NCBI GenBank assembly: GCA_018907035.1
Contig: JACCIC010000001.1
Coordinates: 1,215,001 to 1,279,000, forward strand
Source: Sycobia sp. Sy_11
Lineage: Eukaryota; Arthropoda; Insecta; Hymenoptera; Epichrysomallidae
DNA length: 64,000 bases
Direction of reading: 5' to 3'
A model generated the notes under the pieces. It worked only from the letters and a program-made list of their open reading frames with translations, ran no database searches and was not told the DNA's origin. How positions within the stretch are numbered: the first letter of the stretch is position 1; each line of letters opens with the position of its first letter. The position numbers and the translations under genes were made by a program. Below are positions 62,650-64,000 of the stretch, in pieces.

Positions 62650-63700
62650 TAAATACATGTCAAATTTTATCACTGCATACACTCTGATCAAACTTGACCA
62701 TATCCCCGTCCGTACCAAGCGGTGTATCACATATATCGTAAAAATCAAAGTACCAAAATATCGAAACTGGAAAAAATTTGACTCGACCCGCGAGATGGAA
62801 TCGTCGCCGGACGCGCTTCAACAACAATGGACAATTAAAAAGGACGAAGTCTGTAACACCAAGCGTTCACTTTTGATTATGTCGCTATGCACCCCCCCAC
62901 GGCCCACACCCCCATCCCCGGAACCGAATAATACATTTCGATTCTCCGGAATGGCCTCTGCAACTCGCCGGCATATAATTCCGGGGCGAGCGCTCGTTTC
63001 CGTGATTGCCGAGTAAACACGGAAAGAGGGAGGGGCGGAGATCGCCGAGGGATCGCGCCCCCCCCCTGACCCACGGCTCTTTCCCGTGTCGGGGGAGAGG
63101 GGTGGATATATGTATAGCCGCCCTCCCCCCTTCCGGAATCAATGAGGGCTCGCGCGAATTTCCGTGATTACAAGGCAAACAGGGGCGTGGGCGGTTGACG
63201 GGGGGGGGGAGGTGGAGCAGGCACGCAGTTCATAAGATGACCGAAAAAGCTACGTACATATATATACATATACATATATAATATAGGCTTCTTTTGATAT
63301 AAAATCCCTGTGGTTATGGCGCGGGAAGCTCATCGCTGCGCTTTTCTTCCTTTGTTTGACGCACGTACTTGTATGTACTTTAAATTAATGGTACCCTTTC
63401 CATCAGTGCAAATTTCTTTCGGCGAGGGGGTAGGTCGATCAACGAAACACGTTTAAAACCTTTGCGGCCGATTATTAAGCTTTATAGATACGCGCAGCTA
63501 CCTCGCCCTCTCGCTGCGTATTCCAAATTCCTGTATCGGTGCTTTCCGGCCCGGTCAGCGTGCCAATTGTGTTCCTCGTGTATATTAATGAATCAATAAT
63601 TTGCAATCGATCGCGCGACGATTCCCTCATTCCGTAGTTTGGATAACACCGCGCATTGATAGATGCTCCGGCCGATGCGCAGTTATGCGTTGGGGCAGAA
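62650..63700. other. GC-rich patch, possible regulatory DNA
   Basis: CpG-containing sequence with C8 and G9 runs (about 63059 and 63200) and, near 63577-63610, ATTAATGAATCAATAATTTGC with several homeodomain-type cores. The 119-codon plus frame (62657-63016) begins in AT-rich sequence and continues through GC-rich sequence without motifs or splice signals. Not called a gene. Confidence 0.4.
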
Positions 63701-64000
63701 CGAAGTCCAAAGAGTCCAAAACCCGAGCGTGTGGATAAAATGTTGCGGTGTACAACAAATATGCTCGTTACATTGGCTACTTTAAAAATGTTTTTTTAGC
63801 ATATAATTATATACATAATTATATATTATATACATTGCCCGTTTGCTGCAAAATTCAAATATCTCGCATAATTCACATTTCTGTAGCTAATTGATTTTTT
63901 TACTGATTTATCATTTTAAGAACGCTTTTACATTTAGATAAGCATTAAAAAATTTGTTTGATGTCTTCATACAGATTTTTTTTTTTAGACAAATTTTCTA
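63701..64000. other. AT-rich end of window
   Basis: Nothing is recognised; the sequence ends in AT-rich, non-coding character. Confidence 0.5.

Overview
This is eukaryotic nuclear DNA, most probably from an insect. AT-rich sequence alternates with sharply bounded GC/CpG-rich islands. Dinucleotide microsatellites (TA, CT/GA, GT) are abundant, there is a decayed mariner transposon with several MITE-like elements, and short exons are separated by kilobase introns with GT/AG borders. CpG-rich patches in an AT-rich, mariner-bearing genome suggest a hymenopteran (ant, bee or wasp). That is inference from composition; no marker gene fixes the species. There is no operon, CRISPR array, rRNA or convincing tRNA.

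The one protein-coding gene I can support lies on the + strand and is incomplete at both ends. Four exons (38312-38361, 47021-47312, 49009-49040, 52730-52774) have good splice sites. When joined, they leave exactly one reading frame open: 139 codons through three introns of about 8.7, 1.7 and 3.7 kb. The product starts with a short Ser/Tyr/Pro/Gly segment, continues as a 97-residue Gly/Pro/Ala-rich disordered stretch encoded by a 78% GC exon, then a basic KRKK cluster from a 32-nt microexon, and then an acidic segment. I do not recognise the family. Large introns, a microexon, a basic cluster and low complexity fit a nuclear regulatory protein, but no domain proves it. The last donor has no convincing acceptor downstream, so the gene probably runs past 64000.

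Layout: 1-38 kb is mostly non-coding, with islands near 3.5-4.6, 9-11.9, 13.6-15.1, 17.2-18.3, 20.9-21.6, 23.5-24.3, 25.2-25.7, 29.6-31.0 and 32.1-32.9 kb and AT-rich sequence between. It could be upstream regulatory DNA or 5' introns of the same gene. 38.3-52.8 kb holds the exons and, in the introns, a 30-bp-unit minisatellite (43.7-44.2 kb), a MITE-like element (45.1-45.6 kb), a ~640-bp foldback element ending 134 bp before the GC-rich exon, and a mariner fossil with intact TA duplications (49.65-50.80 kb). 52.8-64 kb is non-coding, with further copies of two MITE families at 58.4-59.5 kb and islands at 59.9-61.2 and 62.7-63.7 kb.

Most open frames in the window come from stop-free microsatellites or GC-rich islands and were not annotated as genes. 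The points most worth checking are the gene's identity and 5' end, the tandem TAGCAG acceptor and frame-breaking microexon, the long intronic foldback beside an exon, the decapeptide-encoding minisatellite, and two CACGTG boxes exactly 20 bp apart upstream of the last exon.
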